Below, piece by piece: positions 53,124-61,920 of a stretch of 64,000 nucleotides of DNA. A model generated the notes under the pieces. That model saw only the letters and a list, made by a program, of their open reading frames with translations. It searched no databases and was not told the origin of the DNA. This DNA comes from Sphingomonas sp. R647 (GTDB lineage Bacteria; Pseudomonadota; Alphaproteobacteria; Sphingomonadales; Sphingomonadaceae). The stretch spans positions 292,954-356,953 of the forward strand of contig NZ_JAIQXT010000006.1 in NCBI RefSeq assembly GCF_020177055.1, given 5' to 3'. How positions within the stretch are numbered: position 1 is the stretch's first letter; every line of letters begins with the position of its first letter. The position numbers and the translations under genes were made by a program.

Positions 53124-54530
53124 ATGCACAACGGCAAACCCCATTTTTTCGTCGGGATCGGCGGCAGCGGCATGATGCCGCTCGCGATGATCCTTGCTGG
53201 CCAGGGCGCGAGCGTCGCCGGCTCGGACCGCAGCCTCGATTCCGGGCGTCTCCCCGCCAAGTTCGACGCGCTGCGCGCACTCGGCATCGACCTGTTTCCG
53301 CAGGACGGCAGCGGCATCACGTCGCCCGATCAGGTCGTGATCGCCTCCGCCGCGGTTGAAGACAGCGTCCCCGACATGGTTCAGGCCGCAGCACTGGGCT
53401 GCCCGCGCATGACTCGCGCCGAACTCAACGCAAAGCTGTTCAACGCCGCCCCGCTGTCGATCGGCGTCGCCGGGACCAGCGGCAAGTCGACCGTCACCGG
53501 CATGATCGCGTGGATCCTGCACAGCCTCGACCGCGATCCGACGGTGATGAACGGCGCGGTGATGAAGAACTTCGTCCGGCCCGAGGCACCCTTTGCCAGC
53601 GCCTTGGTCGGCGACGGCGACCTCTATGTCAGCGAAGTGGACGAGAGCGACGGATCGATCGCGCTCTACACCCCGCAGGTCGCGGTGCTCAACAATGTCA
53701 GCCTCGATCACAAGAGCCTCGAGGAGCTGCGCAGCCTGTTCGGCGAGTTCGCCGGGAAAGCGCGCACGACCATCGTCAATATCGGCGACGCCGAAAGCGC
53801 GGAACTGGCCAGGGCGCTCGACCCGGCCCGCACGCGGACCTTCGCGATCGATGCCGACGCCGACCTCTCCGCCCGCAACCTCACACCAGAACCCTTCGCG
53901 ATCAGCTTCGATCTGGCGACGGACGGCACCACCCGCCGCATTCGCCTCTCGGTTCCCGGCACCCACAATGTCGCCAACGCCCTCGCCGCGATCGGCGCCT
54001 GCATCGCCGCCGGGCTCGACCCGGACGCGGTATGCGAGGCGATCCAGGGCTTCACCGGCCTGCGCCGCCGCTTCGAGCTGGTCGGCACCGCCAACGGCGT
54101 CGCGGTGATCGACGATTTCGGGCACAATCCCGACAAGATCGGCGCAACGCTCGACACGCTGCATGCCTTTCCCGGCCGCATCCTCGCGCTGTTCCAGCCG
54201 CACGGCTATGGCCCGCTCAAGGTGATGCGCCGCGAACTCGTCGCGATGTTCGCCGAAAAGCTTAACGCCGGCGACCAACTGATCCTCCCCGACCCGGTCT
54301 ATCAGGGCGGCACCGTCGCGCGCGAAGTGACCAGCGCCGACATCATCGCCGACATCGCCGCCACCGGCCGCGACGCCCGCCACATCCCCGACCGCGCCGC
54401 CGCCGCCGCCCACCTCGCCGCGATCGCCCAGCCCGGCGACCGCATCGTGATCATGGGCGCAAGGGACGACACACTCAGCCTGCTCGCGCAAAGCGTGCTG
54501 GACGATTTGGAAAGGAACGCAGTCAAATAG
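53124..54530 (+). CDS. Mur-ligase family protein (MurC/Mpl-like)
   Basis: A 468-residue ATP-dependent amide ligase. The N-terminal HFFVGIGGSGMMPLAMIL is MurC/Mpl-like, the ATP loop is GVAGTSGKSTVTGM, followed by EVDESDGSI and GTHNVANALAAIGA, and the C-domain has IDDFGHNPDKIGATL. MurC and Mpl normally read GTHGKTT at the loop, so the His to Ser change is unusual. Opposite an LD-carboxypeptidase, a recycling role (ligating tripeptide to UDP-MurNAc, as Mpl does) is plausible, but substrate remains open. Confidence 0.82.
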   Translation: MHNGKPHFFVGIGGSGMMPLAMILAGQGASVAGSDRSLDSGRLPAKFDALRALGIDLFPQDGSGITSPDQVVIASAAVEDSVPDMVQAAALGCPRMTRAELNAKLFNAAPLSIGVAGTSGKSTVTGMIAWILHSLDRDPTVMNGAVMKNFVRPEAPFASALVGDGDLYVSEVDESDGSIALYTPQVAVLNNVSLDHKSLEELRSLFGEFAGKARTTIVNIGDAESAELARALDPARTRTFAIDADADLSARNLTPEPFAISFDLATDGTTRRIRLSVPGTHNVANALAAIGACIAAGLDPDAVCEAIQGFTGLRRRFELVGTANGVAVIDDFGHNPDKIGATLDTLHAFPGRILALFQPHGYGPLKVMRRELVAMFAEKLNAGDQLILPDPVYQGGTVAREVTSADIIADIAATGRDARHIPDRAAAAAHLAAIAQPGDRIVIMGARDDTLSLLAQSVLDDLERNAVK

Positions 54531-54540
54531 GAAAGCACGC

Positions 54541-54590
54541 TTGACATAGGCGGACGACTCGACGTAAAGCTCACTTGTCATTTGAACAAG
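54541..54590 (+). promoter_or_regulatory. Promoter and candidate XRE operator
   Basis: TTGACA (54541-54546) is a consensus -35 box; TAAAGC (54565-54570) is a weak -10 after 18 bp. CTTGTCA-TTT-GAACAAG (54574-54590) is an inverted repeat with six of seven pairs matching, just downstream of the promoter. The XRE protein encoded in this operon is the obvious candidate to bind it. Confidence 0.5.
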
Positions 54591-54601
54591 GGAGCTTTCC
54601 A

Positions 54602-55012
54602 ATGCGTACAGCCGCCGCCAAGCGTTACCAGCGCCGCATGATCATCGTCTCGATGGCCTATGTCGCACTGATCGGTGCCAACACCGCGCTGGCTCACCTG
54701 TTCGCCCCGCCGGCCGCAATATTGGCCGCAATGGCCGTGGTGTCCGCGCTACCGATCGCCGGAATGCTCGCCACCCTCGGCCTGTATCTTGAGGAGGAGA
54801 GCGACGAATTCGTCCGCGACCGCATCATCCGCTCGATGCTGATCGCAATCGGAATTCTGCTCTCGGCAACGAGCATCATCGGGATGCTCCAGTTCGAGCA
54901 GCTGGTCGGCGAAGTTCCGGTCTTCCTCGCCTTCCCGCTCTGGTGTGGCATCTGGGGAATCGCCCAGTCCGTCCTCAGCTGGCGCGACAAGCGTGCGGAG
55001 GAAGCAGCATGA
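54602..55012 (+). CDS. Four-helix membrane protein
   Basis: A 136-residue protein with four hydrophobic segments in two hairpins (MIIVSMAYVALIGANTALAH, AAILAAMAVVSALPIAGML, MLIAIGILLSATSIIGML, FLAFPLWCGIWGIAQSVL). An acidic loop LEEESDEFVRDRIIRSML lies between the pairs. GGGAGC precedes the ATG. It is coupled to a small XRE regulator by ATGA, an arrangement where the membrane protein may sense a signal for the regulator, but its function is unknown. Confidence 0.75.
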   Translation: MRTAAAKRYQRRMIIVSMAYVALIGANTALAHLFAPPAAILAAMAVVSALPIAGMLATLGLYLEEESDEFVRDRIIRSMLIAIGILLSATSIIGMLQFEQLVGEVPVFLAFPLWCGIWGIAQSVLSWRDKRAEEAA

Positions 55013-55212
55013 AGAACCGCCTCCGCGTCCTCCGCGCAGAGCGGGAATGGAGCCAGCAGGATCTGGCCGAACGACTCGAAGTGTCCCGGCAGAGCGTCAA
55101 TGCGATCGAAACCGGCCGCTACGACCCCTCACTGCCGCTCGCCTTCAAGATCGCCGACCTGTTCGAGCTGACGATCGAAGACATTTTCACCAATCCCTCG
55201 AAGGAGGACTAA
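55009..55212 (+). CDS. Small XRE-family (Cro/CI-type) regulator
   Basis: A 67-residue single-domain helix-turn-helix protein. LRVLRAEREWSQQDLAERL and VSRQSVNAIETGRYDPSLP are the classic five-helix XRE fold, ending DIFTNP as in many YozG-type regulators. It is the middle gene of a three-gene operon and may bind the palindrome at 54574. Confidence 0.92.
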   Translation: MKNRLRVLRAEREWSQQDLAERLEVSRQSVNAIETGRYDPSLPLAFKIADLFELTIEDIFTNPSKED

Positions 55213-55215
55213 GCC

Positions 55216-56121
55216 GTGTTCCGCCTGATCGCCCTTGCCGCCATGGCCACAGCCTTCCTTGCTCCACCCCAGCACTGCCACGCCCAGACGGCCCCAGTCG
55301 CCGCCGAACAGCGGATGCAGCACATCTCGATCGTCGCTCTGGGCGAACCGAAGCCCGGCCGCGAACCGCTCTACCTGATCCCCGGCCTGTCCAGCCCCCG
55401 GCAGGTCTGGGACGGCATCGCCCCCGACCTGGCCAAAGACCGGCAGGTGCTGCTGGTCCAGGTCAACGGCTTCGGCGGCGACGATCTCGGCGCGAATGGC
55501 AAGCCCGGCATGACCGACGGCATCATCGCCGACCTCCTCGCCGATTCTACGAAGCGCGGTGCGAAGCGGCCCGCAGTGATCGGCCACAGCTATGGCGGCC
55601 TGATCGGCATGATGCTCGCCGCCCGCCACCCCGACCGCGTCGGCCGGTTGCTGGTTGTCGACACCCTGCCCTTCTTCGGCAAGCTGTTCGACCCCACCGC
55701 GACCCCTGCCAGCATTGCGCCGCGCGCCGAACAGCTGCGCAGCATGACGATCGCCGCGGCCGAGCTGACAAAGGCGATGCCGCCGATCACCAGCGACCCC
55801 GGCGGCATCTGGTCGAACACGGCCGAAGGACGGATCAAGGTCGCCAACTGGACCCGCCTCGCGAACCAGACCGCCGTCGCTCAGGCGCTGTACGAGGACC
55901 TGATCACCGATATCGGCCCGGAACTCGGCAAGGTGACCGCCAAGCCCTTCACCATCCTCTACGCCGCCGGCGTCGGTGAGGCGCAGGCGAAGGCCGTCTG
56001 GGAACCCGCCTATGCCGGCACCCCGGCCAAGCTGGTCGCGGTCGCCGACAGCTACCACTTCATCATGCTCGACCAGCCGCAGCGCTTCGCGGCAGAGGTG
56101 AAGGCATTCCTTGCCGAATGA
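55216..56121 (+). CDS. Exported alpha/beta-hydrolase
   Basis: A 301-residue hydrolase starting at GTG 55216, which has GGAGG upstream, with a signal peptide ending HCHAQTA. LYLIPGLSSPRQVWDGI is the oxyanion region, VIGHSYGGLIGM the nucleophile elbow, DTLPFFGK follows, and DSYHFIMLDQP gives the His. Three base pairs separate it from the XRE gene, so the membrane protein, regulator and hydrolase are one operon. The substrate is unknown. Confidence 0.85.
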   Translation: MFRLIALAAMATAFLAPPQHCHAQTAPVAAEQRMQHISIVALGEPKPGREPLYLIPGLSSPRQVWDGIAPDLAKDRQVLLVQVNGFGGDDLGANGKPGMTDGIIADLLADSTKRGAKRPAVIGHSYGGLIGMMLAARHPDRVGRLLVVDTLPFFGKLFDPTATPASIAPRAEQLRSMTIAAAELTKAMPPITSDPGGIWSNTAEGRIKVANWTRLANQTAVAQALYEDLITDIGPELGKVTAKPFTILYAAGVGEAQAKAVWEPAYAGTPAKLVAVADSYHFIMLDQPQRFAAEVKAFLAE

Positions 56122-56131
56122 CCCCAACGAA

Positions 56132-56164
56132 AAGGGCCGCCCCGGCATCCCGGGACGGCCCTTC
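56132..56164. terminator. Two-way terminator between hydrolase and transaldolase
   Basis: AAGGGCCGCCCCGG and CCGGGACGGCCCTT pair with one mismatch around a 4-nt loop, with A-rich and T-rich flanks on the two sides. It lies between convergent genes and fits intrinsic termination in both directions. Confidence 0.7.
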
Positions 56165-56184
56165 ATTCGGTCAAGCGAGAACCG

Positions 56185-56838
56185 TCAGGCGATCGTCTGA
56201 CCCGTCTTCGCCCAGTCGGCCATGAAGCCCTCGATCCCCTTGTCGGTCAGCGGATGCTTGACCAGCTGACGGATCACCGAAGGCGGCGCGGTCATCACAT
56301 CGGCACCGAGCTTCGCCGCCTCAAGGATGTGGATCGGATGCCGCACGCTGGCGACCAGGATCTCGGTCTCGAACGCATAATTGTCGTAGATCAGCCGGAT
56401 ATCGCCGATCAGGTCCATGCCATCAAAGCCGATATCGTCATGCCGCCCAACGAACGGCGAGATGAAGGTCGCCCCAGCCTTCGCCGCGAGCAGCGCCTGA
56501 TTGGCCGAGAAGCACAAGGTTACATTGACCATCGTCCCGTCGCTGGTCAGCGCCTTGCACGCCTTCAGCCCCTCGATCGTCAGCGGCAGCTTGACCGCGA
56601 CATTGTCGGCGATCTTCCGCACGATCTCCGCCTCGCGCATCATGCCCTCATAGTCGAGCGCGACCACTTCGGCCGACACCGGACCGTCGACGATCCCGCA
56701 GATTTCGGCGACCACCTCGAGGAAGTTGCGCCCCGCCTTGTGGATCAGCGACGGGTTGGTGGTCACGCCATCCAGCAGCCCGGCATCCGCCAGCTCGCGA
56801 ATATCGTTGGTGTCGGCGGTGTCGGCAAAGAACTTCAT
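56185..56838 (-). CDS. tal: Transaldolase, short (TalC/FSA-like) form
   Basis: A 217-residue aldolase of the small transaldolase class. [31 protein letters not shown] is the signature start, the Schiff-base Lys lies in [14 protein letters not shown], and [10 protein letters not shown] and [12 protein letters not shown] complete the active site. It acts in the pentose phosphate pathway; fructose-6-phosphate aldolase is the close alternative. Confidence 0.92.
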   Translation of the reverse strand: MKFFADTADTNDIRELADAGLLDGVTTNPSLIHKAGRNFLEVVAEICGIVDGPVSAEVVALDYEGMMREAEIVRKIADNVAVKLPLTIEGLKACKALTSDGTMVNVTLCFSANQALLAAKAGATFISPFVGRHDDIGFDGMDLIGDIRLIYDNYAFETEILVASVRHPIHILEAAKLGADVMTAPPSVIRQLVKHPLTDKGIEGFMADWAKTGQTIA

Positions 56839-56927
56839 GCGGGAACTCCGGTGAAATGTGACAGTTGGATGACGGCGCGCTAAGCGGTGCGCGACTCTTT
56901 CGAGCAGCCCTCTAACACTGGACTCCG

Positions 56928-57596
56928 ATGCGCTCCATCTTTCTTGCCCTGCCCCTGCTCATGCTGGCCGCAACCCCTGCCCTGGCGCAGGAACAGGACG
57001 GCGAACTGTGGCTAACCACGGGCGCATCCCTCTCGCTGGGCGAACACACTTCGCTCGACGGGGAAGTCCTCGCGCGGTTCAGCGACGCCGATGGCTTGTA
57101 CGAATCCGAATTCGGCGCGGTCGTCACCCACGCGCTGAGCGACAGCGTTACGATCGCCGCAGGCTTCTATCGGGTCCCGGGCTATGAGCAGGGCAACCGC
57201 ACCCATATCGACAACCGGCCGCGCCAGCAGATCACGGTCAAGCTGGGCACGTTCCTGGGCGGAAGCTGGCAGCTGCGCGGCCGTAGCGAGCAGCGGTTTC
57301 GTACCGACGGCGACGATGTGGGATTCAGGGTGCGACCACAAATCCGGTACGCACTTCCGCTGGGCGGCGACACCGAGTTTCGGCTGTCGCACGAGAGCTA
57401 TTTCAACCTCAATGATACCGACTGGGGCCAGAAGGGCGGGCACGAGCGCATGCGGAACTTCGCGTCGCTGGCTACCCCGCTGACGGACACGCTGGAGCTC
57501 GAGGCGGGATATCTCAACCAGTACCGATTCGGACAGGGTGGCGACACGGACACGGTGGATCACGTGCTTTCCGTCGCGGTCTCGATCGACCTCTAA
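56928..57596 (+). CDS. DUF2490-like outer-membrane beta-barrel
   Basis: A 222-residue exported protein (signal peptide ending TPALAQEQ). Alternating strands such as [26 protein letters not shown] and [13 protein letters not shown], and a C-terminal [11 protein letters not shown], fit a small outer-membrane barrel of the DUF2490 kind. Function unknown. It is convergent with the next gene, 3 bp apart. Confidence 0.8.
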   Translation: MRSIFLALPLLMLAATPALAQEQDGELWLTTGASLSLGEHTSLDGEVLARFSDADGLYESEFGAVVTHALSDSVTIAAGFYRVPGYEQGNRTHIDNRPRQQITVKLGTFLGGSWQLRGRSEQRFRTDGDDVGFRVRPQIRYALPLGGDTEFRLSHESYFNLNDTDWGQKGGHERMRNFASLATPLTDTLELEAGYLNQYRFGQGGDTDTVDHVLSVAVSIDL

Positions 57597-57599
57597 CGC

Positions 57600-58037
57600 C
57601 TAGGGCGCGACCAGCATCACCTTCGCCGATGGCGTCGCGAGTCCCGTGACGTACAATCGATAGATCCCCGGCTGCAGGTCGTAGCGCACGATCTTGCGGA
57701 TCGACGAGCAGTCCGGGCCGTGGCCATGCGCCGCCGATTTGAGCGCGTCGCCACCGGCCACCCCCGACACGACATCGACCCAGCCGCGCTGGTCGAGCGC
57801 GACGCCGTAGCGCCCGGCAGCCTCGATCCGGAACCCGATCATCGCCGCCCCGCCCGGCTTCGCCCCGGCAGGCACGCCGGGCAGCTTCGCGACAGCGCCC
57901 GCGTCGAGCGTCACCGCCCGATTGACCCCGAATCCGTCCGCCTGTGCGGTCCAGCCCGACAAATTGGCGGGCAGCGCGGCATCGGTCGCAGCGCATTGCG
58001 GGGCAGCCTGAAGCAGGAGGATGGCGGCAAGGAACAT
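57600..58037 (-). CDS. Small exported protein of unknown function
   Basis: A 145-residue protein with signal peptide MFLAAILLLQAAPQCAATDA. AAMIGFRIEAAGRYGVAL, CSSIRKIVRYDLQPGIYRLY and SAKVMLVAP predict a beta-rich periplasmic domain. Two Cys could pair. I recall similar sphingomonad proteins being labelled homogentisate dioxygenase, but at this length and without metal ligands that label is not justified. Confidence 0.7.
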   Translation of the reverse strand: MFLAAILLLQAAPQCAATDAALPANLSGWTAQADGFGVNRAVTLDAGAVAKLPGVPAGAKPGGAAMIGFRIEAAGRYGVALDQRGWVDVVSGVAGGDALKSAAHGHGPDCSSIRKIVRYDLQPGIYRLYVTGLATPSAKVMLVAP

Positions 58038-58104
58038 CGGCGAACTCCTTTATCAATGCGATACCGCTTTCCTACCGACTCGGGAATGCCGATATGGGGC
58101 AGGC

Positions 58105-60270
58105 ATGTCCCGCGCCCGTGTCATCGTCCTCAACTCTGCGCTCGGCCCGCTCGACTATCGCGTGCCGCGTGGCATGGAGGTCGCGCCGGGGTCGATCGTC
58201 GTCGCGCCGCTTGGGCCGCGCCAACTGATCGGGGTGGTGTGGGAAGCCGAACGGCTGCCGACTGAAGAGATTGGCGACAACCGCCTGCGCAACTTGCTCG
58301 CTGTCGCAGACGCGCCGCCGATCCCCGCGCCGCTGCGCCGCCTGATCGAATGGACCGCCAACTATTATCTCGCCCCGCTCGCCTCGGTGCTGCGGATGGC
58401 GCTCAGCTCCACCTCGGCGCTCGAGGGCGGCAAGACCATCGTCGAATATCGCGCCACCGGCGAAATCCCGCCACGCATGACTGCCCAGCGCGAACAGGCG
58501 CTGGAGCGGATCGGCGACCGTCAGGGCCTGATCCGCGAGCTGGCGACGATTGCCGACGTTTCCGACGGCGTGATCCGCGGGCTGGTCAAGAGCGGCGCGA
58601 TCGAGGGGGTGACCGTCGCGCTCGACACACCCTACCCCCTGCCCGACCCCGCATTCGGCGCGCCCGCGCTGTCCGCCGAACAGGCGGAGGTCGCAGCAAC
58701 GCTGCGCACGGCGGTCGATGCGCGCGCGTTCCAACCCTTCCTGCTCGACGGCGTCACCGGATCGGGCAAGACCGAAGTCTATTTCGAGGCGGTGGCCGAG
58801 GCGATCCGCGCCGGCCGCCAAAGCCTCGTCCTGCTCCCCGAAATCGCGCTGACCGAGCCGTTCCTCAAGCGCTTCCACGCCCGCTTCGGGGTCGAGCCGA
58901 TCGCCTGGCACTCCGGCCTGCGCCAGTCGCAGCGCCGCCGGGCGTGGCGCGCCATCGCCAATGGCGAGGCGCTGGTCACCGTCGGCGCACGCTCGTCGCT
59001 GTTCCTGCCCTACCCCAATCTCGGCCTGATCGTCGTCGATGAGGCGCACGAGACAAGCTTCAAGCAGGAGGAAGGCGTCCATTACCACGCGCGCGACGTC
59101 GCGGTGATGCGCGGGCATTTCGAGGGCTGTCCGGTGATCCTCGCCAGCGCCACGCCCGCGATCGAAACGCGTCAGCAGGTCGCACTCGGCCGCTATGCCG
59201 AACTCAAGCTGCCCGGCCGCTATGGCGTCGCGGAAATGCCCGCGATCGAGGCGATCGACCTGCTCGCCGACCCGCCGATGCGCGGTCGCTGGCTCGCCCC
59301 CAAGCTGGTCCGCGCGATCGACGCGACGCTGGAGCGCAAAGAACAGGCGTTGCTGTTCCTCAACCGCCGCGGCTATGCCCCGCTGACGCTGTGCCGCACC
59401 TGCGGGCATCGCTTCCAATGTCCCAATTGCACCGCGTGGATGGTCGAGCATCGCCTGATCAACCGCCTCGCCTGCCACCATTGCGGCCACGCCATCCCGA
59501 CCCCGCGTGCCTGCCCCGAATGCGACAGCGAGGACAGCCTGGTCGCGTGCGGCCCCGGCGTCGAACGCATCGCGGATGAGGTTGCGGCGCTGTTCCCCGA
59601 CGCCAAGACCGCCATCGTCACCTCCGACACGATCTGGTCCCCGGCCAAGGCGGCGGAGTTCGTCGCGCGGATGGAGGCGGGCGACATCGACATCGTCGTC
59701 GGCACGCAATTGGTGACCAAGGGCTATCACTTCCCCAATTTGACGCTGGTCGGCGTGGTCGATGCCGATCTCGGCCTTGAGGGCGGCGACCTGCGCGCGG
59801 CGGAGCGCAGCTTCCAGCAGATCTGTCAGGTCGCCGGACGCGCGGGCCGCGGCGAAAAGCCCGGCACTGTGCTGATCCAGACGCATAGCCCCAAGGCGCC
59901 GGTCATGCGCGCATTGGTCAATGGAGATGCCGAAGGCTTCTACGCCGCCGAGACCGAGGCGCGGCGCGAGGCGGGCGCGCCGCCGTTCGGTCGCTTCGCC
60001 GCGATCATCGTGTCGAGCGAGGACAAGGACTCGGCCCTCGACACCGCCCGCGCGATCGGTCGCAGCGCGCCAAAGGTGGAGGCGATGCAGGTGTTCGGCC
60101 CCGCCCCTGCCCCGCTGGCGATGCTGCGCGGCCGCCACCGCTTCCGCCTGCTCGTCCATGCCCGCCGCGCGCTCGACGTGCAGGACGTGATCCGCGACTG
60201 GCTCGGCGGCCTTGAATGGTCGGCCAAGGTGCGGGTGGTGGTGGACGTGGACCCCTACAACTTCTTGTAA
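58105..60270 (+). CDS. priA: Primosomal helicase PriA
   Basis: A 721-residue replication-restart helicase. After the 3' DNA-binding domain (VIVLNSALGPLDYRVPRGME) come the Walker A motif DGVTGSGKTEVYFE, the DEAH box VVDEAHETSFKQEEG and zinc-binding CRTCGHRFQCPNC and CHHCGHAIPTPRACPEC. GTQLVTKGYHFPNLTLVGVV and VAGRAGRGEKPG complete the helicase core. It loads the replication machinery at stalled forks. Confidence 0.97.
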   Translation: MSRARVIVLNSALGPLDYRVPRGMEVAPGSIVVAPLGPRQLIGVVWEAERLPTEEIGDNRLRNLLAVADAPPIPAPLRRLIEWTANYYLAPLASVLRMALSSTSALEGGKTIVEYRATGEIPPRMTAQREQALERIGDRQGLIRELATIADVSDGVIRGLVKSGAIEGVTVALDTPYPLPDPAFGAPALSAEQAEVAATLRTAVDARAFQPFLLDGVTGSGKTEVYFEAVAEAIRAGRQSLVLLPEIALTEPFLKRFHARFGVEPIAWHSGLRQSQRRRAWRAIANGEALVTVGARSSLFLPYPNLGLIVVDEAHETSFKQEEGVHYHARDVAVMRGHFEGCPVILASATPAIETRQQVALGRYAELKLPGRYGVAEMPAIEAIDLLADPPMRGRWLAPKLVRAIDATLERKEQALLFLNRRGYAPLTLCRTCGHRFQCPNCTAWMVEHRLINRLACHHCGHAIPTPRACPECDSEDSLVACGPGVERIADEVAALFPDAKTAIVTSDTIWSPAKAAEFVARMEAGDIDIVVGTQLVTKGYHFPNLTLVGVVDADLGLEGGDLRAAERSFQQICQVAGRAGRGEKPGTVLIQTHSPKAPVMRALVNGDAEGFYAAETEARREAGAPPFGRFAAIIVSSEDKDSALDTARAIGRSAPKVEAMQVFGPAPAPLAMLRGRHRFRLLVHARRALDVQDVIRDWLGGLEWSAKVRVVVDVDPYNFL

Positions 60271-60325
60271 TCTTGCGTTTAGCGCCAGACGCTGCCTACT
60301 CTTCACCGAATTGGGGGAGGGTCGA

Positions 60326-61840
60326 ATGCGGTTATGGGGTCTGACGCTAGTCGCGGTGGCAATGCTTTTACCAAATGTCGCGCGCGCCGATTGGTACGAA
60401 GCGAGTAGCAAGCACTTCGTCGTCTATGCGAACGACAAGCCCGAGCGGATTCGGGAATTCGCCGAAGATCTCGAGAAATTCGAGAATGTGATGACGCTCT
60501 ACTATCCCGCGGCACTGAAGCCGACGACAGGGCCAGCAAATCGCGTCACGGTATTCGTAACCTCCGGACCCGGGGCGGTGTCGATCCGCCAGCTGACCAA
60601 AACCCGGTTCACCGCCGGATTCTATATCCCGCGTGCCGGAGCCAATGTCGCGTTCGTCCCGCGGCTATCCACCCGAACCGAACCGATGGAGCTTTCCGGC
60701 CTGACCGTGCTGCGCCACGAATATGCGCATCACTTCATGTACACCCGCTTCAATGCCGTGTTTCCGATCTGGTTCAGCGAAGGATTTGGCGAGTTCTGGT
60801 CAACCTTCACCTTTTTGAAGAGCGGCGAAGCGCTGGTCGGTGCCGTGCCCCAGCATCGCGCATGGGGGCTACGGGCCGGCAATCCCCTGCCTGCCAAAGA
60901 CCTTGTGACGCTCGCCAATCGAAAGCTCAACGATGAGGAACGGGAAGCGATCTATGGCCGTGGATGGCTGCTCACCCATTATCTGACGCATGATCCCGAG
61001 CGTCAGAAGATGCTGCTCCGCTACATTGGCGCGATCAACACGGGTGAGTCGCTGGAGAAGGCGGCCGAGGCGTTCGGCGATCCCAAGGAACTGGATCGCG
61101 CGCTGCAGAAATATATGAACGGCAAATTCCCGGTGAAGGTCATTGACGGCGCGAAGTTGAACCCAGGCCCGGTCGAGCTGCGAAAGCTGACCGCAGGCGA
61201 GGTCGCGACAATGGCCGTGCGGATTCGTTCGCGCGCTGGCGTCGATGCTGAGGAAGCGAAAGACGTGCTGGTCGATGCACGGAAGGCCGCCGCTCCCTTC
61301 CCCGATGACGCAGGGGCACAGGTAGCGCTCGCCGAAGCCGAATTTGACGCCGGGAACTATCCGCTTGCGCTGGCTGCGGCGGAACGCGCGATCGCCGCGA
61401 ATCCGAAATTGGGTGAAGCGCTCGTCTATCGCGCGATGGCCACGCTGGAGCTTGCCGTGGCTGCCGACAGCGATGCAGCGGCGTGGCGGGCTGTCCGCCG
61501 CACGATCGTGGCGGCTAATCGCAACGATCCGGAAGATCCACGTCCCTTGATGCTGTTCTATCGCAGCTTTGTCGAAGCGGGCGAAGCGCCGATCGAAGCG
61601 GCCAAGGACGGCCTCATCAAAGCGCTCGACACTGCGCCCACCGATATGGGGCTACGCATGACCATTGCTGCCATGCAGTTGTTCGATGGCAAGCGCGCGC
61701 AGGCGAGTGCGACGTTGCGGCCCGTCGCGTATCACCCTCATGGCGGCGAACTCGCCAACAAGGCGCGTGACATGATCGCCGCAATCGAACGGGGCGACAC
61801 GGCCGAGGCGATCATGGGCGTGGAAGAGAAGCAGGAATAG
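60326..61840 (+). CDS. Exported DUF1570-like metallopeptidase with TPR-like C-terminus
   Basis: A 504-residue exported protein (signal peptide ending NVARADW). The N-terminal SSKHFVVYANDKPERIREFA and the zinc motif LRHEYAHHFMYTRF, with a second Glu in FSEGFGEFWS, give the HExxH...E gluzincin arrangement of DUF1570 proteins. The C-terminal half is helical and TPR-like (ALAEAEFDAGNYPLALAAAE). GGGGGAGG precedes the ATG. Base composition is a little less GC-rich than priA. The substrate is unknown. Confidence 0.8.
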   Translation: MRLWGLTLVAVAMLLPNVARADWYEASSKHFVVYANDKPERIREFAEDLEKFENVMTLYYPAALKPTTGPANRVTVFVTSGPGAVSIRQLTKTRFTAGFYIPRAGANVAFVPRLSTRTEPMELSGLTVLRHEYAHHFMYTRFNAVFPIWFSEGFGEFWSTFTFLKSGEALVGAVPQHRAWGLRAGNPLPAKDLVTLANRKLNDEEREAIYGRGWLLTHYLTHDPERQKMLLRYIGAINTGESLEKAAEAFGDPKELDRALQKYMNGKFPVKVIDGAKLNPGPVELRKLTAGEVATMAVRIRSRAGVDAEEAKDVLVDARKAAAPFPDDAGAQVALAEAEFDAGNYPLALAAAERAIAANPKLGEALVYRAMATLELAVAADSDAAAWRAVRRTIVAANRNDPEDPRPLMLFYRSFVEAGEAPIEAAKDGLIKALDTAPTDMGLRMTIAAMQLFDGKRAQASATLRPVAYHPHGGELANKARDMIAAIERGDTAEAIMGVEEKQE

Positions 61841-61920
61841 CGTCGGGCAGCGTAGGATCCCCGCTTGAACCGGCCATGCGCTTCCGCGATGACGGTGGTG
61901 GTCTCGCTGGAGGAGTATCC

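Noticed and set aside
57600..58037. Homogentisate 1,2-dioxygenase label
   Set aside because: At 145 residues with a signal peptide and no visible metal-binding His/Glu set, it cannot be that enzyme.
58072..60411. 779-codon open frame on the minus strand opposite priA
   Set aside because: The translation is low complexity and rich in Arg, Gly, Ala and Asp, with no domain, while priA on the plus strand has every helicase motif.
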